Part shown: one piece after another, positions 8,035 to 17,179 of the stretch
How the letters are laid out: every line of letters begins with the position of its first letter
Position numbering within the stretch: position 1 is the stretch's first letter
From: Bacillota bacterium
GTDB lineage: Bacteria; Bacillota; Clostridia; Lachnospirales; Lachnospiraceae
NCBI GenBank assembly: GCA_023460575.1
Contig: JAEWPQ010000030.1
Coordinates: 7,670 to 71,669, forward strand
Direction: 5' to 3'
DNA: 64,000 nt
Notes under the pieces: model-generated
The model's database searches: none
What the model saw: only the letters and a program-made list of their open reading frames with translations
What the model was told of the DNA's origin: nothing
Made by a program: the position numbers and the translations under genes

Positions 8035-9435
8035 ATGACAAATATAGTATTGGGATTCGCGCCCACCAGAAGGAGCATATTCTCTGCGCCGGACGCAGTA
8101 AAGTATGCGGATTTAACCAGAAAGAAACTGGAGGAAATGGGAGTTACTTTTGTTGATATCACGGATATTTCAGAGGATGGATTGCTGCATAAGGAAGATG
8201 ACAGAATAAAGATAGCAGAGAAATTCAGGACTGAAAAGATTGATGGTCTGTTTATCCCCCACGGGAATTTTGGAACAGAATATGAAGTGGCCAGATTATG
8301 CAGAGAATGCGGCGTACCGGTTCTGCTGTGGGGACCAAGAGATGAAAGACCAGATGAAAATGGAATCCGCCTTCGGGATAGTCAGTGCGGGTTATTTGCA
8401 ACCGGAAAGGTTCTTCGGAGATTTAAGATTCCTTTTACATATTTATGTAACTGCCGGCTGGAGGATGAAGCATTTTACAGAGGAGTTACTAATTTTCTGG
8501 CAGTATGCAGCGTGGTAAAGGCATTTAAAAATACCCGCATTCTTCAGATCGGACCAAGACCTTTTGATTTCTGGTCTACAATGTGCAATGAAGGCGAACT
8601 GCTTGAGAAATACAATATACAGCTGGCACCAATCCCCATGCCGGAGCTTATCGGAGAAATGAAACGGGTAAAAGAGGATGAAAACAGGATTCAGGAGATA
8701 GTGGATTATTGTAAGAAAAACTTTAATGTGGTCATAAAAGATGAAGATTTAAAGACGGTGGCAGCCCTGAAGGCATCTATGAGAACTCTGGCAGAACGCT
8801 ACGGGTGCAACGCAATTGCTTTACAGTGCTGGAATGCACTCCAGGATGAAATTGGAATTATGCCCTGTGCAGCAAACAGTCTGTTAAACGAAGAGGGGCT
8901 TCCGGTTGTATGTGAGACGGATATTCATGGTGCAATTACAGCAATTATGTGTGAGGCGGCAGGGCTTGGTGAAACCAGGACATTTTTCGCTGACTGGACT
9001 GTGCGGCATCCTGATAATGAGAATGGAGAATTGCTGCAGCACTGTGGTCCATGGCCCCTGTCCTGCGCAGCCTGTAAGCCTTCTATCGGGTATCCACTTG
9101 CTTTTAGTCATCCGGGAGCCGTGGAAGCTCAGGCAAAACTGGGTGAAATGACGCTCTGCCGTTTTGATGGGGATAATGGAGATTACAGCCTGCTTCTTGG
9201 CAATGCAAAAGGAATCGAGGGTCCCTATACCAAAGGAACCTATGTATGGGTGGAGGTTGAAAATCTAAAGAGGCTGGAAGCCAAAATCGTGGAAGGACCT
9301 TATATCCATCATTGTGTTGGCATTCATAAAAATGTTGTTCCGGTGCTGTATGAAGCATGTAAATATCTTGGTATTACACCGGATCTGTACGATAACAATG
9401 ACGAAGAAGTAAAAGCATGGATACGGGGCGAATAG
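8035..9435 (+). CDS. Sugar isomerase of the L-fucose/L-arabinose isomerase superfamily
   Basis: 466-residue protein with the FucI/AraA fold features: an N-terminal Rossmann-like part (NIVLGFAPTRR..., LFIPHGNFGTE) and a C-terminal part with the conserved metal-site region VCETDIHGAITAIM and the HCGPWP turn. Such enzymes interconvert aldoses and ketoses with Mn2+. As first gene of an operon with a two-subunit transketolase and an FGGY kinase, its best candidate reaction is D-apiose to D-apulose; other branched or deoxy sugars cannot be excluded. Start: ATG 8035 is eight bases after the AAGGAG site; the ATG at 8029 is too close to it. The transketolase gene follows after 16 bases. Confidence 0.75.
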   Translation: MTNIVLGFAPTRRSIFSAPDAVKYADLTRKKLEEMGVTFVDITDISEDGLLHKEDDRIKIAEKFRTEKIDGLFIPHGNFGTEYEVARLCRECGVPVLLWGPRDERPDENGIRLRDSQCGLFATGKVLRRFKIPFTYLCNCRLEDEAFYRGVTNFLAVCSVVKAFKNTRILQIGPRPFDFWSTMCNEGELLEKYNIQLAPIPMPELIGEMKRVKEDENRIQEIVDYCKKNFNVVIKDEDLKTVAALKASMRTLAERYGCNAIALQCWNALQDEIGIMPCAANSLLNEEGLPVVCETDIHGAITAIMCEAAGLGETRTFFADWTVRHPDNENGELLQHCGPWPLSCAACKPSIGYPLAFSHPGAVEAQAKLGEMTLCRFDGDNGDYSLLLGNAKGIEGPYTKGTYVWVEVENLKRLEAKIVEGPYIHHCVGIHKNVVPVLYEACKYLGITPDLYDNNDEEVKAWIRGE

Positions 9436-9451
9436 GAAAGGACGGTAAAAC

Positions 9452-10270
9452 ATGGACAGACTCACCAAGAAAGCTTATGAACTTCGAAGAGATGTAATTG
9501 AGGAAGTATATCGGTCAAAAGCCGGTCATATTGGCGGAGATTTAAGTGTGATTGATATTTTAACTGTGCTCTATTTTGAAGTAATGAATGTCAGTCCCCA
9601 AAACTGGAAGAATGATGACAGAGACCGGTTTTTGCTTAGTAAGGGACATTGTACAGATGCATTATACATAACTCTGGGGGACCGGGGATTTTTTGACAAG
9701 CAGAAAGCCATAGATACATTCAGCAGATTTGGTTCTGAATTTATTGGCCACCCCACAATGGATGTACCTGGAATAGAGATGAATTCGGGATCATTGGGTC
9801 ACGGACTTTCTCTGGGAGTGGGAATGGCACTGGCAGCCAGAATGGATGGCCGGTCATACAGAACCTATGTTGTGCTGGGAGACGGTGAAATGGCTGAAGG
9901 ATCTAATTATGAAGCTATGATGGCAGCGGGACATTATGGACTGGACCAGCTGTGTGCAACAGTTGATTTAAATGGCCTCCAGATCAGTGGAACAACAGAG
10001 GAAACCATGAAAAGCAATGATCTGGGTGAAAAGTTCAGAGCATTTGGATGGAATGTCATAGAGGTGGAAAACGGCAATGACTGCTTACAGCTTCTTGCTG
10101 CCTACAGGGAAGCAGAAAGAAAAAAGGGTTGTCCTTCTGTAATTCTTGCCCATACCACAAAAGGGAAAGGGGTGTCATTTATGGAAAACCAGAAGAAATG
10201 GCATCATGGTGTCATGACAGAGGAGCAATACCAAAAAGCTGTGAAAGAATTGGAGGGGGTGCTGGCATGA
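9452..10270 (+). CDS. Transketolase-like enzyme, N-terminal (TPP-binding) subunit
   Basis: 272 residues corresponding to the N-terminal third of transketolase. It shows the GHIGGDLSVIDIL motif near residue 26, the KGHCTDALY segment, GSLGHGLSLGVGMA, and the thiamine diphosphate motif beginning GDGEMAEGSNYEA and ending in DLNGLQ. It forms the cofactor site together with the next gene product. Split transketolases occur in several sugar pathways, including the D-apulose-4-phosphate transketolase AptA/AptB. The stop overlaps the start of the second subunit by four bases (ATGA), giving coupled 1:1 translation. Pathway role is inferred from the neighbours. Confidence 0.88.
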   Translation: MDRLTKKAYELRRDVIEEVYRSKAGHIGGDLSVIDILTVLYFEVMNVSPQNWKNDDRDRFLLSKGHCTDALYITLGDRGFFDKQKAIDTFSRFGSEFIGHPTMDVPGIEMNSGSLGHGLSLGVGMALAARMDGRSYRTYVVLGDGEMAEGSNYEAMMAAGHYGLDQLCATVDLNGLQISGTTEETMKSNDLGEKFRAFGWNVIEVENGNDCLQLLAAYREAERKKGCPSVILAHTTKGKGVSFMENQKKWHHGVMTEEQYQKAVKELEGVLA

Positions 10271-11211
10271 ATCAGATAACGAACAGACAGGTAATTTGTG
10301 ATACACTGACAGAAGCTGCAAAGGAAGATAAGGATATTGTGGTGGTATGCTCGGATTCCAGAGGTTCTGCATCCCTTGCACCGTTTGCGGAGCAGTACCC
10401 GAACCAGTTTGTTGAAGTGGGAATTGCGGAGCAGAATCTGGTATCTGTATCAGCAGGTCTGGCATCCTGCAAAAAAAAGGTTTTTGCAGCGTCCCCGGCA
10501 AGCTTTTTATCCACCAGAAGCTACGAACAGGTAAAGGTAGATGTGGCTTATTCAAAGACTAATGTTACGTTAATCGGAATCAGCGGAGGTGTCAGTTATG
10601 GAGCACTGGGCATGACTCATCATTCCTGCCAGGATATTGCTGCCATGGCCAGTCTGCCGGATATGCGGGTTTATTTCCCATGTGACCGTTTTCAGACCAG
10701 AAAGCTGATAGAGGCACTTCTTGAGGATGAAAAACCTGCTTACGTAAGGGTAAGCCGTTCTGCAACGGAGGATGTATATGAAGAAGATATGGATTTTAAA
10801 CTGGATCGTGCCAATGTGATGAAAGAGGGAACGGATGCAGTTATCATAACCTGCGGAGAACTGCTTCCTTATGCAGTGAAAGCAGCCAAGCAGCTGGAAA
10901 AAGAGGGGTATCGTATCGGCCTGATAGATATGTACTGTATTAAGCCGATGGATGAAAAAGCCGTTGTGGATGCAGCAGAGAAAGCTGATCTGATCGTGAC
11001 AGCAGAAGAGCATTCCCCGTACGGCGGTCTTGGGAGCATGGTGGCTCAGATTGTTTCTGCCAACTGTCCGAAAAAGGTAATAAACCTGGCGCTACCTGAC
11101 GGTCATCTCATTGCAGGCACGAATCATGAAATATTTAAATATTATGGTTTGGATGATGAGGGGATTAAAAAGACTGTATTAGACGGATTAGGTCAGGGGC
11201 TGGTAAAATGA
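10267..11211 (+). CDS. Transketolase-like enzyme, C-terminal subunit
   Basis: 314 residues covering the pyrimidine-binding and C-terminal domains of transketolase. EVGIAEQNLVSVSAGLA carries the glutamate that activates thiamine diphosphate; GISGGVSYGALGMTHHSCQDIA follows, and the C-terminal domain holds AEEHSPYGGLGSMVAQ. ATG 10267 is chosen over upstream in-frame codons because it sits behind GGAGGGGG and overlaps the previous stop. The kinase gene downstream also overlaps by four bases, so isomerase, both transketolase subunits and kinase form one tightly coupled operon. In the known apiose route this enzyme would transfer a two-carbon unit from apulose-4-phosphate to glyceraldehyde-3-phosphate. 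Confidence 0.88.
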   Translation: MNQITNRQVICDTLTEAAKEDKDIVVVCSDSRGSASLAPFAEQYPNQFVEVGIAEQNLVSVSAGLASCKKKVFAASPASFLSTRSYEQVKVDVAYSKTNVTLIGISGGVSYGALGMTHHSCQDIAAMASLPDMRVYFPCDRFQTRKLIEALLEDEKPAYVRVSRSATEDVYEEDMDFKLDRANVMKEGTDAVIITCGELLPYAVKAAKQLEKEGYRIGLIDMYCIKPMDEKAVVDAAEKADLIVTAEEHSPYGGLGSMVAQIVSANCPKKVINLALPDGHLIAGTNHEIFKYYGLDDEGIKKTVLDGLGQGLVK

Positions 11212-12680
11212 AATATGTGATTGCGATAGATCAGAGTACACAGGGAACAAAAGCCGTTCTTTTTGATCAGACTGGAAGACTGTGCAAAAGGGCAGACCGG
11301 AAGCACAGGCAGATTGTCAATGAAAAAGGCTGGGTATCCCATGATCTGAAAGAAATTTATGAAAATATGATTTTAGCTGTAAGGGAAGTGCTGGATCGTT
11401 CCGACATAGGAAGAGAGAATGTGAAAGCGGCAGGCATCAGTAACCAGAGAGAATCAACTGCTGTGTGGAACCGGAGCGGGGACCCCCTTGCCCCTTCTGT
11501 TGTATGGCAGTGCAGCCGGGCAGCCTGGATCTCTGATCGTTTTAAGGACTTTAGTCCCGTCATTTATGAGAAGACGGGCCTTCCCCTTTCCCCTTATTTC
11601 CCGGCAGCGAAAATGGCGTGGCTTTTAGAAAATGTTTCTTTAAAGGAACCGTATTGTCTGGGAACAATGGACAGCTATCTGGTCTACAGACTTACAAAGG
11701 GAAGCAGCTTTTTAACGGATTATTCCAATGCCTCAAGAACCCAGTTATTTAACCTCCATACGTTAGAATGGGATGAGGAACTGTGCCGGATGTTTGGGGT
11801 GCCCATAGAGTCACTCCCCAAAGTCTGTGACAGCAATGCGTGCTTTGGATATACTGATTTTGAGGGATACCTTGATCTTCCGATTCCTGTATATGGGGTA
11901 ATGGGAGATTCCCACGCTGCTTTATTTGGTCAGGGATGCCATCTGCCGGGACAGGCAAAGGCAACCTATGGTACGGGATCTTCCATTATGATGAACGCAG
12001 GGGATACATTTATAAAAAGCAGTGCAGGTCTTGCAACCTCTCTTGCATGGGGAATGAACGGCCGTGTAGAATATGTTTTAGAGGGGAATATTAATTATGC
12101 GGGAGCAGTCATTTCCTGGCTGAAAAATGAGATGGGTCTCATTTCTTCGGACGAGGAGGCACAGGATCTTGTTCATAAAGCAAACCAAAAGGATACTGCA
12201 ATATTCATACCTGCATTTACGGGACTTTCCGCACCGTACTGGAGGGAAAATGCCAGAGCCATGATTCTGGGTATGAGCCGTACTACGGGCAGGGCAGAGC
12301 TTGTAAAAGCAGCTGTTGAAAGTATTGCCTTTCAGGTATCGGATGTGCTGACTGCCATGGAAAAGGACAGTAAAAAAGTATTAAAGGAACTTTGTGCAGA
12401 TGGCGGGCCTGCTAAAAACCGTTATTTGATGCAGTTTCAGTCTGACATATCGGATATCAGAATGCGGGTATCCAGACAGGAGGAGCTTTCTGCAATCGGG
12501 GCCGCTTATATGGCAGGAATCGCCTCTGGAATTTATGACAGGGATAAAATATTTACGAATATTGATTATGATATTTATGACAGCCATATGGACAGGGAAA
12601 GCAGAAACGAGAGAAAAAACCGATGGATGGAGGGGATTGATCTGGTCTGCAATAATGCCGGTGGCTATGAAACATCATGA
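11208..12680 (+). CDS. FGGY-family carbohydrate kinase
   Basis: 490-residue sugar kinase of the xylulokinase/glycerol kinase family. Visible signatures: the N-terminal phosphate-1 loop IDQSTQGTKAVLFD, GDSHAALFGQG with the likely catalytic aspartate, the adenosine-region glycine motif YGTGSSIMMN, and CADGGPAKNRYLMQ near the end. It transfers phosphate from ATP to a ketose or polyol. Placed after an isomerase and transketolase subunits it is the expected ketose kinase, by analogy with the D-apulose kinase step; xylulose remains an alternative. It overlaps the preceding gene by four bases. The LacI-2 gene starts 16 bases after its stop. Confidence 0.87.
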   Translation: MKYVIAIDQSTQGTKAVLFDQTGRLCKRADRKHRQIVNEKGWVSHDLKEIYENMILAVREVLDRSDIGRENVKAAGISNQRESTAVWNRSGDPLAPSVVWQCSRAAWISDRFKDFSPVIYEKTGLPLSPYFPAAKMAWLLENVSLKEPYCLGTMDSYLVYRLTKGSSFLTDYSNASRTQLFNLHTLEWDEELCRMFGVPIESLPKVCDSNACFGYTDFEGYLDLPIPVYGVMGDSHAALFGQGCHLPGQAKATYGTGSSIMMNAGDTFIKSSAGLATSLAWGMNGRVEYVLEGNINYAGAVISWLKNEMGLISSDEEAQDLVHKANQKDTAIFIPAFTGLSAPYWRENARAMILGMSRTTGRAELVKAAVESIAFQVSDVLTAMEKDSKKVLKELCADGGPAKNRYLMQFQSDISDIRMRVSRQEELSAIGAAYMAGIASGIYDRDKIFTNIDYDIYDSHMDRESRNERKNRWMEGIDLVCNNAGGYETS

Positions 12681-12696
12681 AAGAGAGGACACGGCA

Positions 12697-13743
12697 ATGC
12701 GGCTGAAAGCAAAGGATATTGCAGCGGCGCTTGGAATTTCTCCGGCGACCGTTTCCCTTGTTTTAAATAATAAGCCGGGGGTTAAACCGGCAACAAGAAA
12801 AAGGGTTCAGAATTATATCCTGATGGAAGAAGAGAAGAATAACAGCAGGTTAAGGGCAGAGTACAACGAAAGTAAAGGGACTGTGCTGATGCTTAACTAT
12901 ATTAAGCATGGAATTATTTTAAAGCAGAGGGAAAACAGGCGGGACCCTCTGCTTTTTGATGATTTTGAATACATTTGTAATAAAGCAGGATACCGGTTTG
13001 ACTACCAGGAATTTTATGAGAAAGCAGGAAATCTGGAGAAATTACTGGATAAATGCAGGCGAAGTAATGTAAAGGGGATTTATATGATGGCAGCGGAAAT
13101 GAATTACAGTGATATTTATCCCTTTGGCCAGCTTAAAATCCCTGTGGTGGTAGGGGATAATCTGTTTTATGAACAGGGTATGGACAGTTTTCTTATTGAT
13201 AATAAAGAGGGAATCTGCAGAGCGGTTGATTATCTGGTTGATAAAGGACACAGCTATATATCCTATCTTGCGGAGAAAGTTGACATCTTTAATTTTACGG
13301 AGCGGAGAGAGGCATTTGTGGAAGAAATGGAGAAACGGCACTGCGGGGATGGGAGCAGCCGAATTATCCGCTTAGGCAACCAGATTGATGAAGTGTATGA
13401 AGCGATGAACCGGTATTTAGACGGAGGAATCAGGAAAACAACTGCTTTTGTTCTTGAAAGCTCTGTCATATCCCTGGGGGTAAGCAAGGCACTTTTAGAG
13501 AGAAATATCCGGGTGCCGAAAGAAATATCCCTAATTGGGTTTGATGCACTACCCAATCTTAGTATACCCGGTATTAATCTTACATTAATAAAAGGTACCC
13601 ATACCATGAGGCATAAAGCTGCCATGAGTCATTTAATCCGTCATATAGAGGATGAAGAAGGGGAAATGGTCAGGGTTTATTACAAGACCAGACTGCTGGA
13701 GGGGGAAAGTGTATTTGATAAAAATAAATACATTTATAAATGA
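12697..13743 (+). CDS. LacI-family transcription regulator (LacI-2)
   Basis: 348 residues with the classical helix-turn-helix LKAKDIAAALGISPATVSLV, the NNKPGVKPATRKRV hinge region and a ligand-binding domain (LIGFDALPNLSIPGINLTLI near the C-terminus). ATG 12697 lies seven bases after an AGAGAGGA ribosome site; the frame is open further upstream but there it overlaps the kinase gene. Being last in the isomerase-kinase operon and first before the PTS unit, it probably controls the PTS-hydrolase transcript through the CG-centred palindrome at 13886-13903. The two LacI proteins of this island are distinct, suggesting two effectors, perhaps the glycoside and the free sugar. Confidence 0.88.
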   Translation: MRLKAKDIAAALGISPATVSLVLNNKPGVKPATRKRVQNYILMEEEKNNSRLRAEYNESKGTVLMLNYIKHGIILKQRENRRDPLLFDDFEYICNKAGYRFDYQEFYEKAGNLEKLLDKCRRSNVKGIYMMAAEMNYSDIYPFGQLKIPVVVGDNLFYEQGMDSFLIDNKEGICRAVDYLVDKGHSYISYLAEKVDIFNFTERREAFVEEMEKRHCGDGSSRIIRLGNQIDEVYEAMNRYLDGGIRKTTAFVLESSVISLGVSKALLERNIRVPKEISLIGFDALPNLSIPGINLTLIKGTHTMRHKAAMSHLIRHIEDEEGEMVRVYYKTRLLEGESVFDKNKYIYK

Positions 13744-13852
13744 ATTTATTTAAAGAAAATTTAAAAACCTATCATAATTATACAAAAAAAGTGGAAATAC
13801 ATGGCGAAATACTATGGTATTTTGATTGATACGGAGAAAAGTCCGAGGGGGA

Positions 13853-13881
13853 TTGATTGAGAAAAAAACGGGTGTTAGTAT
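13853..13881 (+). promoter_or_regulatory. Promoter of the PTS-hydrolase unit
   Basis: TTGATT (13853-13858), 17 bases, TAGTAT (13876-13881). The predicted start of transcription, around 13888, falls inside the operator palindrome that follows. Confidence 0.6.
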
Positions 13882-13885
13882 GAAA

Positions 13886-13903
13886 TCACAAAACGTTTTA
13901 TGA
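13886..13903. promoter_or_regulatory. CG-centred LacI-type operator
   Basis: TCACAAAACGTTTTATGA: an 18-bp palindrome with one mismatched pair and the central CG typical of LacI/GalR-family operators. It covers the predicted +1 of the PTS transcript, a repressor position. It lacks the TG...CA ends of a CcpA cre site, so LacI-2 is the more likely binder. Confidence 0.65.
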
Positions 13904-13945
13904 AGAAGGTTCAAAGGGTATGACTCAATCTCAGGAGGGATAATC

Positions 13946-15799
13946 ATGGCTAAGAAAAATTACGATGAGCTGGCGAAACAGATTGTGGCCAGCGTAGGGG
14001 GAGCGGATAATGTTAATTCGCTGATTCACTGTGCAACCAGACTGCGGTTCCAGATTAAGGATCCGGATAAAGTTGATAAAAAAAGACTGAGTCAGACGGA
14101 AAAAGTTATAACGGTGGTGGAAGCAGGCGGTCAGCTTCAGGTAGTGATCGGTAATGCTGTGGGAGATGTTTACGATTCCATATTAGCAACTTCTGCCATT
14201 AAAGCCGGGGATATGAGTTCAGAGGGCAAAGGTAAGAATGATAAAAACGTCATAAATTTGTTTATGAGTACTGTTTCCGGAATCTTTGCACCCATACTTG
14301 GAGCAATGTCTGGGGCCGGCTTGTTAAAGGGACTTCTCATTCTGTTTACAACGATGGGGTGGTTGTCAAAGGATATGGGAACTTATCGGATTTTATTTGC
14401 TGCGGCAGATGGTGTATTTACATTTCTTCCGGTTTTTCTTGCCTATACAGCAGCTAAGAAATTTAAGGCGGATCCTTTTGTGTCAGTAGCAATAGCGTCC
14501 GCGCTGATGTATCCGGACTTATCTGCGGCATTTGCTGCAAAGGAGTCTCTGACATTTTTAAATATTCCTGTAGTTCTTGTGAGCTATACTTCATCAGTAA
14601 TACCAATTATTCTTTCCGTTTTTGTACTTTCCAGGCTGGAAAGAGGGCTTCGGGGAATTCTTCCGGATATAGTTAAAAATATTTTCACACCGCTTTTATC
14701 TCTTGTAATTATGGTACCTTCTACTTTTCTCGTAATCGGTCCCATCTCTGATTTTGCGGGAAAAATGCTGGCGGGAGGTTATACTGCCATGGTCGCAGTC
14801 AATCCGGTTATAGCAGGATTTATACTGGGGCTTATATGGCCGGCAGCAGTTATGTTCGGACTTCACTGGGGATTTATTCCAATTGTTATAAATAACATTG
14901 CACAGACCGGAAGAGATACTTTGTTCACAATAACAGGACCTAATAACTTTGCTCAGGCAGGGGCCGCACTGGGGGTATTTTTAAAGACTAAAAGCAAAAA
15001 GGTTAAGGATATCGCAGGTCCGGCGGCAATCTCTGCTGTACTTGCAGGTATTACAGAACCAGCAATATACGGAGTAACATTAAAGTATAAAAGGCCGTTC
15101 TTTATCGGAGCATTTTTTTCCGGTATTGCAGGAGCAATTACCGCAGCAGTAGGAGCAGGAGCCCCTACAGTCTTAGGTACAAGTCTTCTCACAATGACAG
15201 GTTATATTGGTGTCGGTTTCGCGGGATTCTGTGCAGCATGTGCCATTGCATACTTTGGTTCTGCCATCTGTACGTATCTGTTTGGGTACAATGATAATAT
15301 GCTTCTTGAAGATGAGACTTCAGAGTCTTCAGTACGTCTGGCTAAAAAGGAAGAAGAATTAGCAGCACCTGTAAATGGAACTATCATTTCATTATCAGAA
15401 GTGAAGGACGAGGTATTTGCAGGAGGGGGATTAGGAAAAGGATCGGCAATTATACCGGCTGAGGGAACTTTTTATGCACCTTGTGATGGAACGGTTGAAA
15501 CCGCATACCCACACGCAGTTGGAATTAAGACAGACCTGGGCGCAGAAGTTTTTATCCATGTAGGTTTAGATACGGTAAAACTGGAAGGTAAATATTTTGA
15601 ACTTATAGTAAAAGCCGGAAACAGAGTTAAGAAAGGTGATCTTCTGTTAAAAGCAGATTTAGACAGCATGAAGCGGGAAGGTTATGATGTCACTACCATG
15701 GTTTTGGTAACAAACAGCAACGAGTATGCAGATGTTTTAACTGCAGAGGCAAAAATGGCTGTGGCAGGAGATGTTATGATTCGCTGTATTCCCAGGTAA
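13946..15799 (+). CDS. PTS beta-glucoside-type transporter, EIIBCA
   Basis: 617-residue single-chain permease in the order B-C-A. The IIB domain has the phosphorylation cysteine C29 in IHCATRLRF; the IIC domain spans roughly residues 105-450 with about ten hydrophobic segments and GITEPAIYGV; the IIA domain starts near 470 and has the active histidine H538 in VFIHVGLDTVKL. It imports and phosphorylates a glucoside or disaccharide using phosphoenolpyruvate through HPr. The BglP group usually comes with a LicT antiterminator, but none is here and I see no RAT hairpin; control appears to be by LacI-2. Co-transcribed with the GH140-like hydrolase 22 bases downstream, which points to a glycoside as substrate. 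Confidence 0.93.
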   Translation: MAKKNYDELAKQIVASVGGADNVNSLIHCATRLRFQIKDPDKVDKKRLSQTEKVITVVEAGGQLQVVIGNAVGDVYDSILATSAIKAGDMSSEGKGKNDKNVINLFMSTVSGIFAPILGAMSGAGLLKGLLILFTTMGWLSKDMGTYRILFAAADGVFTFLPVFLAYTAAKKFKADPFVSVAIASALMYPDLSAAFAAKESLTFLNIPVVLVSYTSSVIPIILSVFVLSRLERGLRGILPDIVKNIFTPLLSLVIMVPSTFLVIGPISDFAGKMLAGGYTAMVAVNPVIAGFILGLIWPAAVMFGLHWGFIPIVINNIAQTGRDTLFTITGPNNFAQAGAALGVFLKTKSKKVKDIAGPAAISAVLAGITEPAIYGVTLKYKRPFFIGAFFSGIAGAITAAVGAGAPTVLGTSLLTMTGYIGVGFAGFCAACAIAYFGSAICTYLFGYNDNMLLEDETSESSVRLAKKEEELAAPVNGTIISLSEVKDEVFAGGGLGKGSAIIPAEGTFYAPCDGTVETAYPHAVGIKTDLGAEVFIHVGLDTVKLEGKYFELIVKAGNRVKKGDLLLKADLDSMKREGYDVTTMVLVTNSNEYADVLTAEAKMAVAGDVMIRCIPR

Positions 15800-15820
15800 C
15801 AGAAGATTTGGAGGTTTTCC

Positions 15821-17098
15821 ATGAGCAGACTTAAGATACATGAGAACAAGAGGAATTTTACACTGGATGGCCGGGATTTCTTTTATCTGGCAGATACGGT
15901 ATGGAGCGCATTTACTTCAATCACACTGGAGGAATGGGAAGAATATCTGGAAAGACGCTGGGCACAGGGCTTTAATGTACTCCAGATTAATACTCTGCCG
16001 CAATGGGACAGATGTATGTCCGATGTAGGAGTATATCCGTTTTATACAGAGGATGGACAGAAATTTGATTTTACGAGGTGGGATGAAGCGTATTATTCCA
16101 GAGCAAGGCAGATGTGCCGTATGGCTGTTGATAAGGGATTTCAGCTGGCACTGGTGATATTGTGGCTTAATTATGTTCCGGGAACCTGGGGGAGCAGACT
16201 GGTAGATTTTAACGTGATGCCGGAGGAGTTTGTCAGTACTTATGCAGAAAAAGCAGTGGAAGTATTTGATGAGTTTGAACCTATTTATGTGATCAGCGGT
16301 GATACGGACTTTGATACGGATGAAGCAGTCTCCTATTACGAAACAGTGTTAAAGACCGTATGTGAGAAATCGCCCCAGTCATTAAAAACAATGCATATTA
16401 AGAGAGGATATGATTATATACCGGAGCAGTTTTTAGATCGGCTGGACTTTTATATGTATCAGTCCGGGCATTTTGCAGAAGGACAGGATATGGCATACCT
16501 GCTTGCAGAAAAATTTTACAGGGATTATCCGGTAAAGCCGGTTGTGAACGCAGAACCCTGCTATGAGCAGATGGGATACAGCCGGAAGATGTACGGACGT
16601 TTTCAGCCGTATGACATACGAAAGGCAGCGTGGAGCGGAATTCTGTCCGGTGCATGTGCTGGCGTCACGTATGGAGCCCATGGAATCTGGAACTGGAAAA
16701 AAGCAGGAAAGAGGGCAAATCCGGTGTTAGGTGAGGGGTTTGATGAAGCGTTTCCTGCCTGGGAGGCAATTCATTTTCCCGGAGCCTGGGATTACGGGTT
16801 TATTGCAAACTTTCTGGAAACCAATCGTATCGGAGAACTGATACCATCACAGGAGCTTTTACTTGGAAAATCAGAGCAGATTCGGATGGCTGTGACTGGT
16901 GATGAGCGGTACCTGATCTATGTTCCTTATTCAACAAAGATCGTGATCGATAATGAACTTAAGGGGTATTCCGGTAAAGCAGTGGATCTCATCACGGGAA
17001 GAACGGCAAGAATCAGGCTGGCTTCAGAGGCGGGAAAAACATCTGTGCCCATGCATAACTTTAAAGGCGATGGACTTATAGTACTTGAAGGACATTAA
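15821..17098 (+). CDS. DUF4038/GH140-like glycoside hydrolase, cytoplasmic
   Basis: 425 residues resembling the DUF4038 apiosidase-like TIM barrel: an N-terminal strand DGRDFFYLADTVWSAF, the candidate acid/base D161 in VISGDTDFD, the candidate nucleophile E245 in VVNAEPCYEQMG, and a small C-terminal beta domain (about 345-425) ending in GDGLIVLEGH. In family GH140 the characterised member cleaves apiose from rhamnogalacturonan II. No signal peptide is present, so it acts inside the cell, presumably on sugar delivered by the adjacent PTS. Apiosidase activity is inferred; the wider DUF4038 group may include other specificities. Confidence 0.78.
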   Translation: MSRLKIHENKRNFTLDGRDFFYLADTVWSAFTSITLEEWEEYLERRWAQGFNVLQINTLPQWDRCMSDVGVYPFYTEDGQKFDFTRWDEAYYSRARQMCRMAVDKGFQLALVILWLNYVPGTWGSRLVDFNVMPEEFVSTYAEKAVEVFDEFEPIYVISGDTDFDTDEAVSYYETVLKTVCEKSPQSLKTMHIKRGYDYIPEQFLDRLDFYMYQSGHFAEGQDMAYLLAEKFYRDYPVKPVVNAEPCYEQMGYSRKMYGRFQPYDIRKAAWSGILSGACAGVTYGAHGIWNWKKAGKRANPVLGEGFDEAFPAWEAIHFPGAWDYGFIANFLETNRIGELIPSQELLLGKSEQIRMAVTGDERYLIYVPYSTKIVIDNELKGYSGKAVDLITGRTARIRLASEAGKTSVPMHNFKGDGLIVLEGH

Positions 17099-17105
17099 GA
17101 GATAT

Positions 17106-17152
17106 GAAAAAATACAGGGGAAGTGATAATGAACTTTCTCCTGTATTTTTTA
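17106..17152. terminator. Bidirectional terminator between the hydrolase and pentapeptide genes
   Basis: Stem AAAAATACAGG (17108-17118) with CCTGTATTTTT (17140-17150), A-rich on one side and T-rich on the other, lying between two convergent genes. Confidence 0.8.
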
Positions 17153-17179
17153 TTCTTAAAATTTACTATTCTAATATTG

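Noticed and set aside
10129..10266. In-frame upstream extension of the transketolase C-terminal subunit
   Set aside because: It overlaps the N-terminal subunit gene, and ATG 10267 has the GGAGGGGG site and the usual four-base overlap.
13886..13903. CcpA cre site at the PTS promoter
   Set aside because: The palindrome has a central CG but lacks the TG...CA outer positions of cre; a LacI-2 operator fits better.
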